From: Polyangium sp. 6x1
Lineage (GTDB): Bacteria > Myxococcota_A > Polyangia > Polyangiales > Polyangiaceae
DNA length: 64,000 nt
Reading direction: 5' to 3'
Assembly (NCBI RefSeq): GCF_029946515.1
Contig: NZ_JARZHH010000006.1
Coordinates: 124,001-188,000, forward strand
Shown here: piece by piece, positions 32,857-39,556 of the stretch
Layout of the letters: every line of letters begins with the position of its first letter
Numbering within the stretch: position 1 is the first letter of the stretch
Program-made: the position numbers and the translations under genes
The notes under the pieces: model-generated
The model's input: only the letters and a program-made list of their open reading frames with translations
Told to the model about the DNA's origin: nothing
Database searches by the model: none

Positions 32857-33453
32857 CTACCGCCGCCGCTTGGCGAGCTGCGCCTCGAGAGCGGCGCCCC
32901 AGTCCTTCGCCCCGCGGGGCGGCAGCACGCGCTCGACGCTCGCGCCCCTCGCCGAGAGCGCCACGGCCGCGAGCCTCGCGGTGGCCTCGCCTGCGGGCAG
33001 CTCCCCGGGCCGCTTGGCCTCGTCGCGGTCGAAGCCGACAAGCACGCGCCGGCCTTCCCCATACACGGCGAGCTTCTCTTCCCAGGTCCCGACGCCAGGG
33101 ATCCCCAGCACGTCGACGGGGCCTCGGGCGAGCACCCGAGCCGCGAGGACATCGACGGCGCCTTCCACGTAGAGCAGCGGACGCGGAGGTCCGGCGAGCC
33201 GATCGACGACGCCGTATGGCGCGCCGGGCGGTCTCCCTCGCGTCCCCACGTATTTCGGCCGATCGCCTCGGGCCTCGTCGCGGCGGATGTCCCGTCGCTG
33301 GATCGTCGTGATCCGGCCGTGCTCGTCCCGCCAGGGAATCACGAGCTGATGCCAGGGCCACGCGAGGAGCTCGTCGGGCGTCGTCGCCAAGCGATCGGCG
33401 AGTCTCGCGGAGCAGAGCGCCCGCGAGAGGCCCGCCTGGGCGCGGCAGGACAC
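32857..33453 (-). CDS. Toprim-domain primase-like protein (short form)
   Basis: Predicted 198 residues from GTG 33453. The central part is a Toprim domain: LLYVEGAVDVLAA (catalytic Glu near 96), GIPGVGTW and VLVGFDRDE (the Asp-x-Asp metal site, near 142-144). The preceding segment (LVIPWRDEHGRITTIQRRDI...KYVGTRG) matches the N-terminal RNA-polymerase-like part of DnaG-type primases. The usual zinc-binding domain and the helicase-binding domain are absent, so it is either a minimal primase that works with the ATPase encoded at 35009-36910 or a truncated form. Candidate origin sequences lie immediately downstream. Confidence 0.75.
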   Translation of the reverse strand: MSCRAQAGLSRALCSARLADRLATTPDELLAWPWHQLVIPWRDEHGRITTIQRRDIRRDEARGDRPKYVGTRGRPPGAPYGVVDRLAGPPRPLLYVEGAVDVLAARVLARGPVDVLGIPGVGTWEEKLAVYGEGRRVLVGFDRDEAKRPGELPAGEATARLAAVALSARGASVERVLPPRGAKDWGAALEAQLAKRRR

Positions 33454-33521
33454 CCCAGCCGTCCGCCACGGCCGTCCCTGACTGGACGCAAGGCGAGTTC
33501 CGCGGGTGGTGAGCGGAGGGG

Positions 33522-33977
33522 CTACGAGGCGAGGAGGGCGGCGAGCTTCGGCTCGACCACTACGCGAGCATACCGCGAAGCTCCTGGGGCCGAGACGATC
33601 TTGGCGAGCTCTTCCAGGGAGCGGCCAAGCTCTCGCGTCCCCTCAACGAGACGCGGCAGCAAGAAGCGTGGATGGGTGTGGTGGATGAATTCCCCAAGCG
33701 GCACGTGCGCGAGCTGGAGGGCCCGCATCATCTCCGCGTTTGCAAGGTGCTCCGACGCGCATCCCTCGCAGAGCATGCCCTCATGGGTCGCTGGGACCTC
33801 GGCAGCGTTCGGCGCAACCCGCTCGCCCGTGATCCCGTTCTCCTCAAGAGCAAGCGCCCACAAGGCACACAAATGGCACGCGTGCGAGCGTACGGCGTAA
33901 TGCATCCGCTCGCCTGTGAGCCCTCTGGAAATGAGGGTCATTGCGACAACCGCCTCCCGGGCCTGCTCGACGGCCAT
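33522..33977 (-). CDS. Zinc-ribbon-like protein, paralogue of 34446-34934
   Basis: Predicted 151 residues. Two CxxC pairs (CHLC at about 34-37 and CEGC at about 70-73) suggest a four-Cys zinc site. With the product of 34446-34934 it shares RG(L/V)(T/I)GER...(F/Y)AVRSHAC..C.LW, a HG.LCE.C block and a later L..(V/A)PL.E(F/M)I. ATG at 33977 overlaps the upstream stop (TGATG). May bind nucleic acid or serve as a small adaptor; no family recognised. Confidence 0.6.
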   Translation of the reverse strand: MAVEQAREAVVAMTLISRGLTGERMHYAVRSHACHLCALWALALEENGITGERVAPNAAEVPATHEGMLCEGCASEHLANAEMMRALQLAHVPLGEFIHHTHPRFLLPRLVEGTRELGRSLEELAKIVSAPGASRYARVVVEPKLAALLAS

Positions 33978-34411
33978 CACGCTGCACCCGCTTTCGGGGC
34001 GCGGGCAGCGGCCAGGCGCCATTCGCCAGGCAGAGCGTGGAACGCATGAAACGCGGCCCCCATGAGCACCTGAATGGTCCCATTCGACGTGTCCGGGAAT
34101 CGCTCGTCGAGGGCCTGCGCAGCGAGCAGGATGCCGTCGATTCTGTCGAGCTGCGCGGCGATCATCGCGAGCACCGTCGGATCGAGCTGCACGACGAAGG
34201 ACTTGCGCCAGGCCGCCACCCTGGCGCGCGCCTCCTTCAACAGGGGCGCCCTGGTCTTCGCCGTCCGCCCAAAGCGGCTGCCCATGTTCGCCAGGAGCCG
34301 CGAGAACCGATACTCGAAATCGTCCGCTCCACGTTCGGGTGCGGTGTCGTTCGCTGGAATGGCGCACAGCTTCGAGGTCTTCGTGGTGCGGGCGTTCGTC
34401 TTCGTGGCCAT
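33977..34411 (-). CDS. Hypothetical protein
   Basis: Predicted 144-residue soluble, basic, largely helical protein, situated between the two zinc-ribbon-like paralogues. The N-terminal 30 residues are Thr/Lys-rich. Contains a helical FEYRFSRLLANMGSRF segment and ends Ala/Gly-rich. ATG at 34411; stop shared with the following start. No family recognised. Confidence 0.55.
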   Translation of the reverse strand: MATKTNARTTKTSKLCAIPANDTAPERGADDFEYRFSRLLANMGSRFGRTAKTRAPLLKEARARVAAWRKSFVVQLDPTVLAMIAAQLDRIDGILLAAQALDERFPDTSNGTIQVLMGAAFHAFHALPGEWRLAAARAPKAGAA

Positions 34412-34445
34412 GGTCCGTCTCTTCCTTCTCCGGCTCGTGGCCGGT

Positions 34446-34934
34446 TCAATGCAATACGTTGGGCGCTTCCGTCATGGTGGTGTGGAGCACGTGCGCGAAA
34501 GGGCGGAGCGTGTCCGCCGCGAATTCTTCGGCGTATGCCTCGGGGGTCAGGCCTCGGGTCCTCGCGACCGCTATCATCTCCTTGAGAGGCGCTCGGGAGA
34601 GCGCGAACGTGTAGGCCTGCAGCGTCAGCGGGCCGAGATCCGCCTCGTCGATGACGTCCGAGATCGTGCGCATCTCGCCGACGCACGACTCGCACAGGGG
34701 CCCGTGCGTGCTCTTTATCGGGTGCGGCGCAGGCGTGTCGATGGCCAAGGGCGCTTCGGCATCCCACTTCAGCCCATGCGCCCGCACCATATCGCGCCAC
34801 AGCTTGCAGAAGCCACACGCGTGTGACCGCACGGCAAACGAGCGCCGCTCACCAATGACGCCGCGCAATATCAGCAGCACGGCAAACGCGATTATCATCG
34901 ACTGCTTGAATCGCTCTTGTTCGTCCGAAAGCAT
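34446..34934 (-). CDS. Zinc-ribbon-like protein, paralogue of 33522-33977
   Basis: Predicted 162 residues. It has a short hydrophobic segment (IIAFAVLLILRGVIGE), then SHACGFCKLW and GPLCESCVGEM, giving two CxxC pairs. It is clearly related to the product of 33522-33977 over about 90 residues (see shared motifs there), whereas the C-terminal 60 residues differ. ATG at 34934. Function unknown. Confidence 0.6.
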   Translation of the reverse strand: MLSDEQERFKQSMIIAFAVLLILRGVIGERRSFAVRSHACGFCKLWRDMVRAHGLKWDAEAPLAIDTPAPHPIKSTHGPLCESCVGEMRTISDVIDEADLGPLTLQAYTFALSRAPLKEMIAVARTRGLTPEAYAEEFAADTLRPFAHVLHTTMTEAPNVLH

Positions 34935-35008
34935 ACACCTCTCCCGTCCGGCCCTCGGCCGGCTCTTCCTGCGTCAATGGTCGATGGCCCAACGAGGGCC
35001 CGGAACTT

Positions 35009-36910
35009 TCAGCCCGCGCCGCTTGCTTCGGCCTGGATCGCCTCGCGCTCTACGTCTTCATCGGCGTCGACCGAGATCGGTCTGGCAGCCTTGGCAACGG
35101 GGGCCCAAAGTTTCACTCCACGCTGCTCTCCCACCTGTGCGATCTTCAGCGCGCCCACGACGCGCCCTTTCCACCGGCGAAAAACCTTCCCTACCTGGTC
35201 TGTTGTCGGCGGCGTGCCCGCCTGGAAGCGCGGGATGAGGGCGGCGAAAGCCGAGCGAAGCCCGTCGTAGCGCTTGTCGTACTCTTTCGGCGTGCGGTCG
35301 GCGGGCCAGAGGAGCTCTTTCACCTGCTGCGCAAGCAGGCCCTTGTGTTCCGGATCGAGCTCCTTCCACTGCTGCAGAATGACGCCCATGTGCTCGCGCC
35401 CATCGGAAGCGCCGTCATCTGGTTCCGCGCGGGCAAGGAGCGGGTTTGGCGCGCCCGCGTGCACGAGAGCCGGAGGGATGAGCTCGGCCCACTTGTCATA
35501 GCCGCCGATGGTCCCCGTGCTCATGTCTGGCCGCTCGGCGGCGATGTACGCTCGCACGATAACGAGCACGCACCACACGAGCCGTGGATGTTGCGTGCGC
35601 AGGATATCCAGCAACGGGTGATGCTTGAACGCCCTGGGGTCCCGCTCGTCGGGCCGCTCCTCCTTGGCTTCGACGCGCGCCATCAGCGTCCGGCGCACGG
35701 TGTCTCCGAGGACATCGACGTTGTTGCCGGTAGCGATGATCACGGAATACCATTGCAGCGTGGGCTGCCCCGTCTTGCCCAGAACTCGAAGATCCACGGC
35801 GCCATGGGCGGTCAGCACCTTGTCCAGCGGCCCGCCTCCGAAGGCGATCGGGTGACCACCCGGCTGCACGCCGAGGTTATCGAACGGCACCAGGGGAGGC
35901 GCCTTGATCGCATACCCCGCGAGCACCTTCTCGAGCTCCTCCTCGTCGCGCGGGAAGGTCGTACGGCTCGCCGGCCTGCCGCACGCAATGACGGACACGG
36001 CATCGAGGAGCAGGGTTTTTCCTGTGCCTGGCGTCGCCGCGTCGAAGACGAACGCGGGGACAGGCCCGTCGATTGCTGGACGCACGATGATCGACATCGC
36101 AGCGGCGAGCACCACGGAGAGGTGCTCGGGTCGGGCGAAGGGGAAATCGCAGAAGTAGTCCTGCAGCTCGGCGAGAGCGGCGCGGGCGTCGTCGCGTGAG
36201 GGGCGCTCGGGAATCGGCGCATAGTCCGCGGCTGGAATGTAGACAAACCCCGTTCTTGCGTCGTGACCGGGCGTGTCGATGATGCTCCCGTCCGGCCGCA
36301 TCGTCGGGGTTTCGACGATCCCGGCGAAGTCCCGAATACCATTCCACCGCTGCCGCGACATGATGGCCTCGAGGTGGGCCTTTGGCGGATCCGTCGGGAG
36401 CCAGTCGGCTTCCTGCTTAGAATACTTCAGGAGCACCACCGCGTTGGACACGTGCTCCCATAGCGCGGGCAGCGGAAGCACCTGCACAAAGGGCTGGCGC
36501 GCGCGCATCGGGGCACGCACCCGCGAAGCCTCGCGCTCGACGCCGCCTCCGTCGAAATGGGCCTCGTTATCGGCGGCGCGGATGACCCGGATCAATTCGC
36601 CAGGCGGACACCGCTGGTACAGGTCCGGATCGGCGGCGAGGGCTTCCACGACGCGATCGATCACGCGCGGGCCTTCCCCAGCGAAGATCTTGACCCGCGG
36701 CCTCTCGTCGCCTGCCCCAGAGAGCTCGGCGACGCCAGGCGACGGCGGCGGCACGCGCGTCCGGGGGCGGCCCGGTGATCGTCCCGTGCCACGCCGAGGC
36801 GACCGCTGGTCGCGCATGGTGCGCGCACTGCCGGTGACGCCTGCGGGGGCACTCCCGGCGATCTCGGGGTCGCCCGGGCTGTCGTGCGTCGCCACGCTGC
36901 CCTCGTTCAC
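35009..36910 (-). CDS. P-loop ATPase, replicative-helicase-like
   Basis: Predicted 633 residues from GTG 36910, which overlaps the upstream stop (GTGA). The Arg/Pro-rich N-terminus is poorly conserved. A domain at about 70-280 is followed by an ATPase core with Walker A ATPGTGKTLL (292-301), a Walker-B-like region LVPFDNLG about 55 residues later and a sensor-like VIIATGNNVDV, then RRTLMARVEA, an Arg-finger candidate. This is the layout of element/phage-encoded primase-associated or superfamily-3-like helicases. With the Toprim protein it would form a self-contained replication pair. The C-terminal 150 residues lack recognised motifs. Confidence 0.7.
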   Translation of the reverse strand: MNEGSVATHDSPGDPEIAGSAPAGVTGSARTMRDQRSPRRGTGRSPGRPRTRVPPPSPGVAELSGAGDERPRVKIFAGEGPRVIDRVVEALAADPDLYQRCPPGELIRVIRAADNEAHFDGGGVEREASRVRAPMRARQPFVQVLPLPALWEHVSNAVVLLKYSKQEADWLPTDPPKAHLEAIMSRQRWNGIRDFAGIVETPTMRPDGSIIDTPGHDARTGFVYIPAADYAPIPERPSRDDARAALAELQDYFCDFPFARPEHLSVVLAAAMSIIVRPAIDGPVPAFVFDAATPGTGKTLLLDAVSVIACGRPASRTTFPRDEEELEKVLAGYAIKAPPLVPFDNLGVQPGGHPIAFGGGPLDKVLTAHGAVDLRVLGKTGQPTLQWYSVIIATGNNVDVLGDTVRRTLMARVEAKEERPDERDPRAFKHHPLLDILRTQHPRLVWCVLVIVRAYIAAERPDMSTGTIGGYDKWAELIPPALVHAGAPNPLLARAEPDDGASDGREHMGVILQQWKELDPEHKGLLAQQVKELLWPADRTPKEYDKRYDGLRSAFAALIPRFQAGTPPTTDQVGKVFRRWKGRVVGALKIAQVGEQRGVKLWAPVAKAARPISVDADEDVEREAIQAEASGAG

Positions 36911-37377
36911 GCGTCGCCCCCGGGCGAAAGGTCGAAGCGCTCGAAGATCCCATAGCCGCCTTGCGGGTGTCCCTCGTACACGAGGGCGACGAGCCGCCCG
37001 ATCGTCTCCTTCTCGATGAGGGCCGCGAGCTCCTCGCCGCCCGCGCCCTCGGTGCGAAGCCTCGCGAGCTCGTCCTCGAGCCGGAAGACGAAGACGCCGA
37101 TCGTCTGCATGTAGAGCGGATCGCCTGCGAAGTCGGCGGGCGGCGGATGGCAGGACAACGGGACGGCCTTCAAGAGGAGACGCCCCGTGCCGAACCGAGC
37201 GAATTGCCCGGCGTCGATCGAGCGCTCGATGGGCCCCGTCAGCTCGCCCGGGGACATCCCGAACGTGCTTCGGCCGGCGTCGAGCATGACGTAGCCGATC
37301 GAGCCCTCAGCACCTCGCCGCGCGCGTGTCCGCTGGCGTTGGCTCGCGCGCGCAGCTCTCCGTGCGGCGCGGTTCAT
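36907..37377 (-). CDS. Hypothetical protein, upstream of the ATPase
   Basis: Predicted 156 residues. The N-terminus is very basic (MNRAARRAARASQRQRTRAR). The rest looks globular, with FARFGTGRLLLKAVPLSCHPPP and an acidic helix FRLEDELARLRTEGAG. ATG at 37377 overlaps the upstream stop by four bases, and its own stop overlaps the start of the ATPase gene, so it is probably co-translated with it. No family recognised. Confidence 0.55.
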   Translation of the reverse strand: MNRAARRAARASQRQRTRARRGAEGSIGYVMLDAGRSTFGMSPGELTGPIERSIDAGQFARFGTGRLLLKAVPLSCHPPPADFAGDPLYMQTIGVFVFRLEDELARLRTEGAGGEELAALIEKETIGRLVALVYEGHPQGGYGIFERFDLSPGGDA

Positions 37378-37805
37378 CGTGCCGCCTTCCGCGTACGGGG
37401 CCTCGGCGAGGGAGGGGGTTGCGGCGGTGTCTGGTAGCCGAGGCCGCGGAGCATCTCGCCCTGGAGCTCCTCGGTGCTCTTCTCGGCGGCAGGGCTGGCC
37501 CCCACTTCCCCCTCGCTGGGCTCGCCCTCGGGCCGGGCCGCCAGCGTGCGCAGGTACGCGAGCACGAGCGCGGTGTCGAAGTGCTCCTCGCCCCCGATCA
37601 CGACGGCGCGCACGGGGCACCCGGGCTTGTGGAGCAGGGCGGCGAGGCGGCGCCACCGAAGGCCCGTCACGGGCTCGCAGTTGCGCCGGTGCAGGAGCGC
37701 CGGCTGCTGCTGGATCACCGTCACGCGATCGAGGGGAATGGGCAAAACCACCTCGACCACGCCGCCGGCCTTGCCCAGGCTGGGCAATGCTGTTAGGTTC
37801 CGCAT
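37374..37805 (-). CDS. Hypothetical protein
   Basis: Predicted 143 residues from ATG 37805. A compact domain (about 15-95, VVEVVLPIPLDRVTVIQQQP... and PVRAVVIGGEEHFDTALVLA) is followed by a Pro/Arg-rich tail. The Arg/Trp-containing GLRWRRLAALLHKPG could be a DNA-contacting helix. First gene of a tightly overlapping trio with the genes at 36907 and 35009. Confidence 0.52.
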   Translation of the reverse strand: MRNLTALPSLGKAGGVVEVVLPIPLDRVTVIQQQPALLHRRNCEPVTGLRWRRLAALLHKPGCPVRAVVIGGEEHFDTALVLAYLRTLAARPEGEPSEGEVGASPAAEKSTEELQGEMLRGLGYQTPPQPPPSPRPRTRKAAR

Positions 37806-37869
37806 GCTTCGTCTTTTCGTTCCCAGCGCGGCGCCGGCGGGCACCCCTCCCACGGCGCCGCAACCGTTT

Positions 37870-38070
37870 TCAGGCCGCTGCCTCGCGCCGCGCGAGTTCG
37901 TAGGCGGCAACCATCGCATCCCACGTGCGAAGCGCGGTCTCGATCCGCTCTCGTGCAAGCACGCCGCGCACGGGGTTACCCGACAGGCACTTCTCGACCG
38001 TTCGCGGATCCGTGCCCGAGAGCCCCGCGATGATGAGCACCTTCTGTCCAGCTGATAGTTCGCGTCTCAC
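37870..38070 (-). CDS. Small HTH regulator
   Basis: Predicted 66 residues from GTG 38070, or 71 from TTG 38085; no ribosome site decides. The sequence RRELSAGQKVLIIAGLSGTD followed by PRTVEKCLSGNPVRGVLARE is a typical helix-turn-helix of the type found in plasmid and phage regulators, with the recognition helix PRTVEKCLSG. It probably controls the leftward replication genes that begin 65 bp downstream. Confidence 0.62.
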   Translation of the reverse strand: MRRELSAGQKVLIIAGLSGTDPRTVEKCLSGNPVRGVLARERIETALRTWDAMVAAYELARREAAA

Positions 38071-38189
38071 AGTGCGCGGAACCAACCACGACGCACGGCG
38101 ATGGGCATCTAACTCCGGAACCGTCCCCCAGGTTCCGGAGGGCTCGATCCGTAACCTGCCTACAGGCTCCGGAGAGGCTTGACTCGGTG

Positions 38190-38969
38190 CTAGTCGTCCT
38201 CGCAGCGATGGCGGCGGTAGTCGAAAAAGTCGTCAGCACGAGCGTGCCCGAGGGCGCGGAGCCCAGCGCGGATCACCCGCTCCCCAATCTCGACGCCGTC
38301 TTTGGGCCACTGGCCGAGAGGTAGTTGCTGCAGAGTCCGCCTTATCGCGTCACCAACCGCATTCCACTGCGCCTCATCGTATGCATGTAGTTGAGCGTCG
38401 TCCTTCAGACCGTCGATAAAGACGTCATAGAAGTTAGCGATGAGGTCGTTGGCAACTGCGTCGGCAATTCCTTCAATCTTGCGCCCCATCACCTCATCGC
38501 TCGTAAGGATTGCGTGCATACTGACCAAGACGGATTCAAGAAGGGCGTCCTTGGGATTATCGTGCCCAAGTGTGTCCGCAACTCCCTTCGCACCAGGATC
38601 GCAATCAAGGCGCCTGAGATAAGGGCGTGACAGCTGCTCTAGCTGGCGAAGCAACGTCTCATCATTGGTCGCATGGGCGGCAAGTGTTGCGCTAAGAATG
38701 CGTGCGATTGTCATCATGCGGGCGCGGTGCCGACGCACTTCTGGCGGCGCCTGGGCATAAGACCGGACGGATCGCGTATACCAGTGAGCGAGCCGCCGAA
38801 ATTGACGCATGGCATCGGCCCTGGCGTCTTCCGTCCAATCCTCCCCGTACTGATAGGGAGGATCATCCTCAACACGACCGAGCACACTGCGGGCTATTCG
38901 TTGTTCGGCCTCGGGTGTCGCAGTAGCCGACTTGCCAGCGCCTTGCTTGCGTCTTACCGTTTTCGTCAC
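38190..38969 (-). CDS. Hypothetical cargo protein with atypical base composition
   Basis: Predicted 259-residue, mainly helical soluble protein from GTG 38969. It begins with a basic MTKTVRRKQGAGKS segment and contains EQLSRPYLRRLDCDP, DEVMGRKIEGIADAVANDLI and ends HRCEDD. No domain recognised. The GC content and third-position bias are visibly lower than in all neighbours, which suggests later acquisition. It sits at the far end of the element from the integrase, where accessory (cargo) genes are often found. Confidence 0.62.
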   Translation of the reverse strand: MTKTVRRKQGAGKSATATPEAEQRIARSVLGRVEDDPPYQYGEDWTEDARADAMRQFRRLAHWYTRSVRSYAQAPPEVRRHRARMMTIARILSATLAAHATNDETLLRQLEQLSRPYLRRLDCDPGAKGVADTLGHDNPKDALLESVLVSMHAILTSDEVMGRKIEGIADAVANDLIANFYDVFIDGLKDDAQLHAYDEAQWNAVGDAIRRTLQQLPLGQWPKDGVEIGERVIRAGLRALGHARADDFFDYRRHRCEDD

Positions 38970-38992
38970 GGGAACCCCTCACGTTCCTGTCC

Positions 38993-39024
38993 GCGGCCCC
39001 GGGGGTGCCAGCCCCCGGGGCCGC
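38993..39024. terminator. Strong hairpin, probable terminator of the circular-form integrase gene
   Basis: Perfect 13-bp arms GCGGCCCCGGGGG / CCCCCGGGGCCGC around the loop TGCCAG. It lies 45 bp past the stop at 39069 in the leftward direction, exactly where an int transcript that reads across attP on the circle would need to end. No T-run follows. Confidence 0.6.
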
Positions 39025-39068
39025 TCTTCTTCAAGCTCATACCATCACAGGGGGGCGCCCGTCGCGCC

Positions 39069-39402
39069 TCACCTCCGCCTCTTGCGCTCCCGCCCGAGAT
39101 CGACTACCGGCGCGGCGCCCTTCCCCTCCCCCTCGCCGAGGAGCTTCCCCGCGGCCTCGTGCGCGATGCGCGCGGCCTCGAGGTCTCCGGCTGCGACGGC
39201 CGCGCGCGCGGCATCGAGCAACGACTGCAAGAGCGCCTCGCGGTGGTTGCTCGTCGGCGTGCTCGTCGATGGCGCGGAAGCGTCCGCCAGGGCCTCGGAA
39301 GCGTCCGCGCGTGGCGGGCTCGTCGTCGATGCCGGCACGTTGCTCGCCTCGATGTCCGTGGAAACCGGCGTGAACCCCTCCGGCGAAGGCCCCTCGCTTG
39401 TA
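39069..39402 (-). pseudogene. int: Displaced 3' end of the integrase gene
   Basis: Open leftward from the att core to a stop at 39069, in the same frame as the integrase relative to the core. It encodes 110 residues after the core: a Ser/Thr/Pro/Ala-rich linker, then a clear helix (HREALLQSLLDAARAAVAAG followed by DLEAARIAHEAAGKLL) and a basic end GRERKRRR. The codon use and helix look like genuine coding sequence. As integrated it lacks its own start except a GTG in flanking chromosome (39497), so it is probably silent. On the excised circle it would be fused to the integrase to make the 674-residue form. Confidence 0.8.
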
Positions 39403-39472
39403 CCACTGCCACATCCTCGATCACGCCGACGCCGGCATGATGGGCGTGCTCGATTTGCAAGGCGGATCCGGC
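39403..39472. repeat. attR core: 70-bp direct repeat, right end of the element
   Basis: Second copy of the att core (69 of 70 identical to 21597-21666). In the plus-strand oxidase frame it is followed by GAGH and a stop at 39482-39484, the original chromosomal end of the oxidase gene. The gene for the arrestin-like protein begins 72 bp further on. Confidence 0.9.
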
Positions 39473-39556
39473 GCGGGGCACTGAGGCTCGTCTCCACGGT
39501 CCCGCCGCCTCGAGCTTGTGCCCCGGCCGTATCCTCGGGGATGATGGCTCGCCCCG

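Larger units (their letters stand above)
21597..39472. mobile_element. 17.8-kb integrated element in the 3' end of a multicopper oxidase gene
   Basis: Bounded by the 70-bp att repeats, giving a unit of 17,806 bp. At the left end are a tyrosine integrase and, just upstream of it, an excisionase-like HTH gene; replication-type genes (Toprim primase-like, P-loop helicase-like) are in the middle-right. Almost all genes run leftward in overlapping clusters, and several occur as paralogous pairs. I found no capsid, portal, terminase, conjugation or relaxase gene. It is therefore better described as a satellite-like or integrative mobilisable element than as a complete prophage, although phage-derived structural proteins that I cannot recognise may be present. 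The integrase/attachment design is that of Myxococcus phage Mx8. Confidence 0.88.

Noticed and set aside
21597-39472. Archaeal SSV-type splitting of the integrase into two inactive pieces
   Set aside because: The att core lies after the catalytic tyrosine (residue 438 versus core at 541-564), so the enzyme keeps its whole active site and only the tail changes.
39069-39497. A separate 142-residue gene starting in the flanking chromosome at 39497
   Set aside because: Its first part is antisense to the oxidase end and the att core. The reading frame is better explained as the displaced tail of the integrase.
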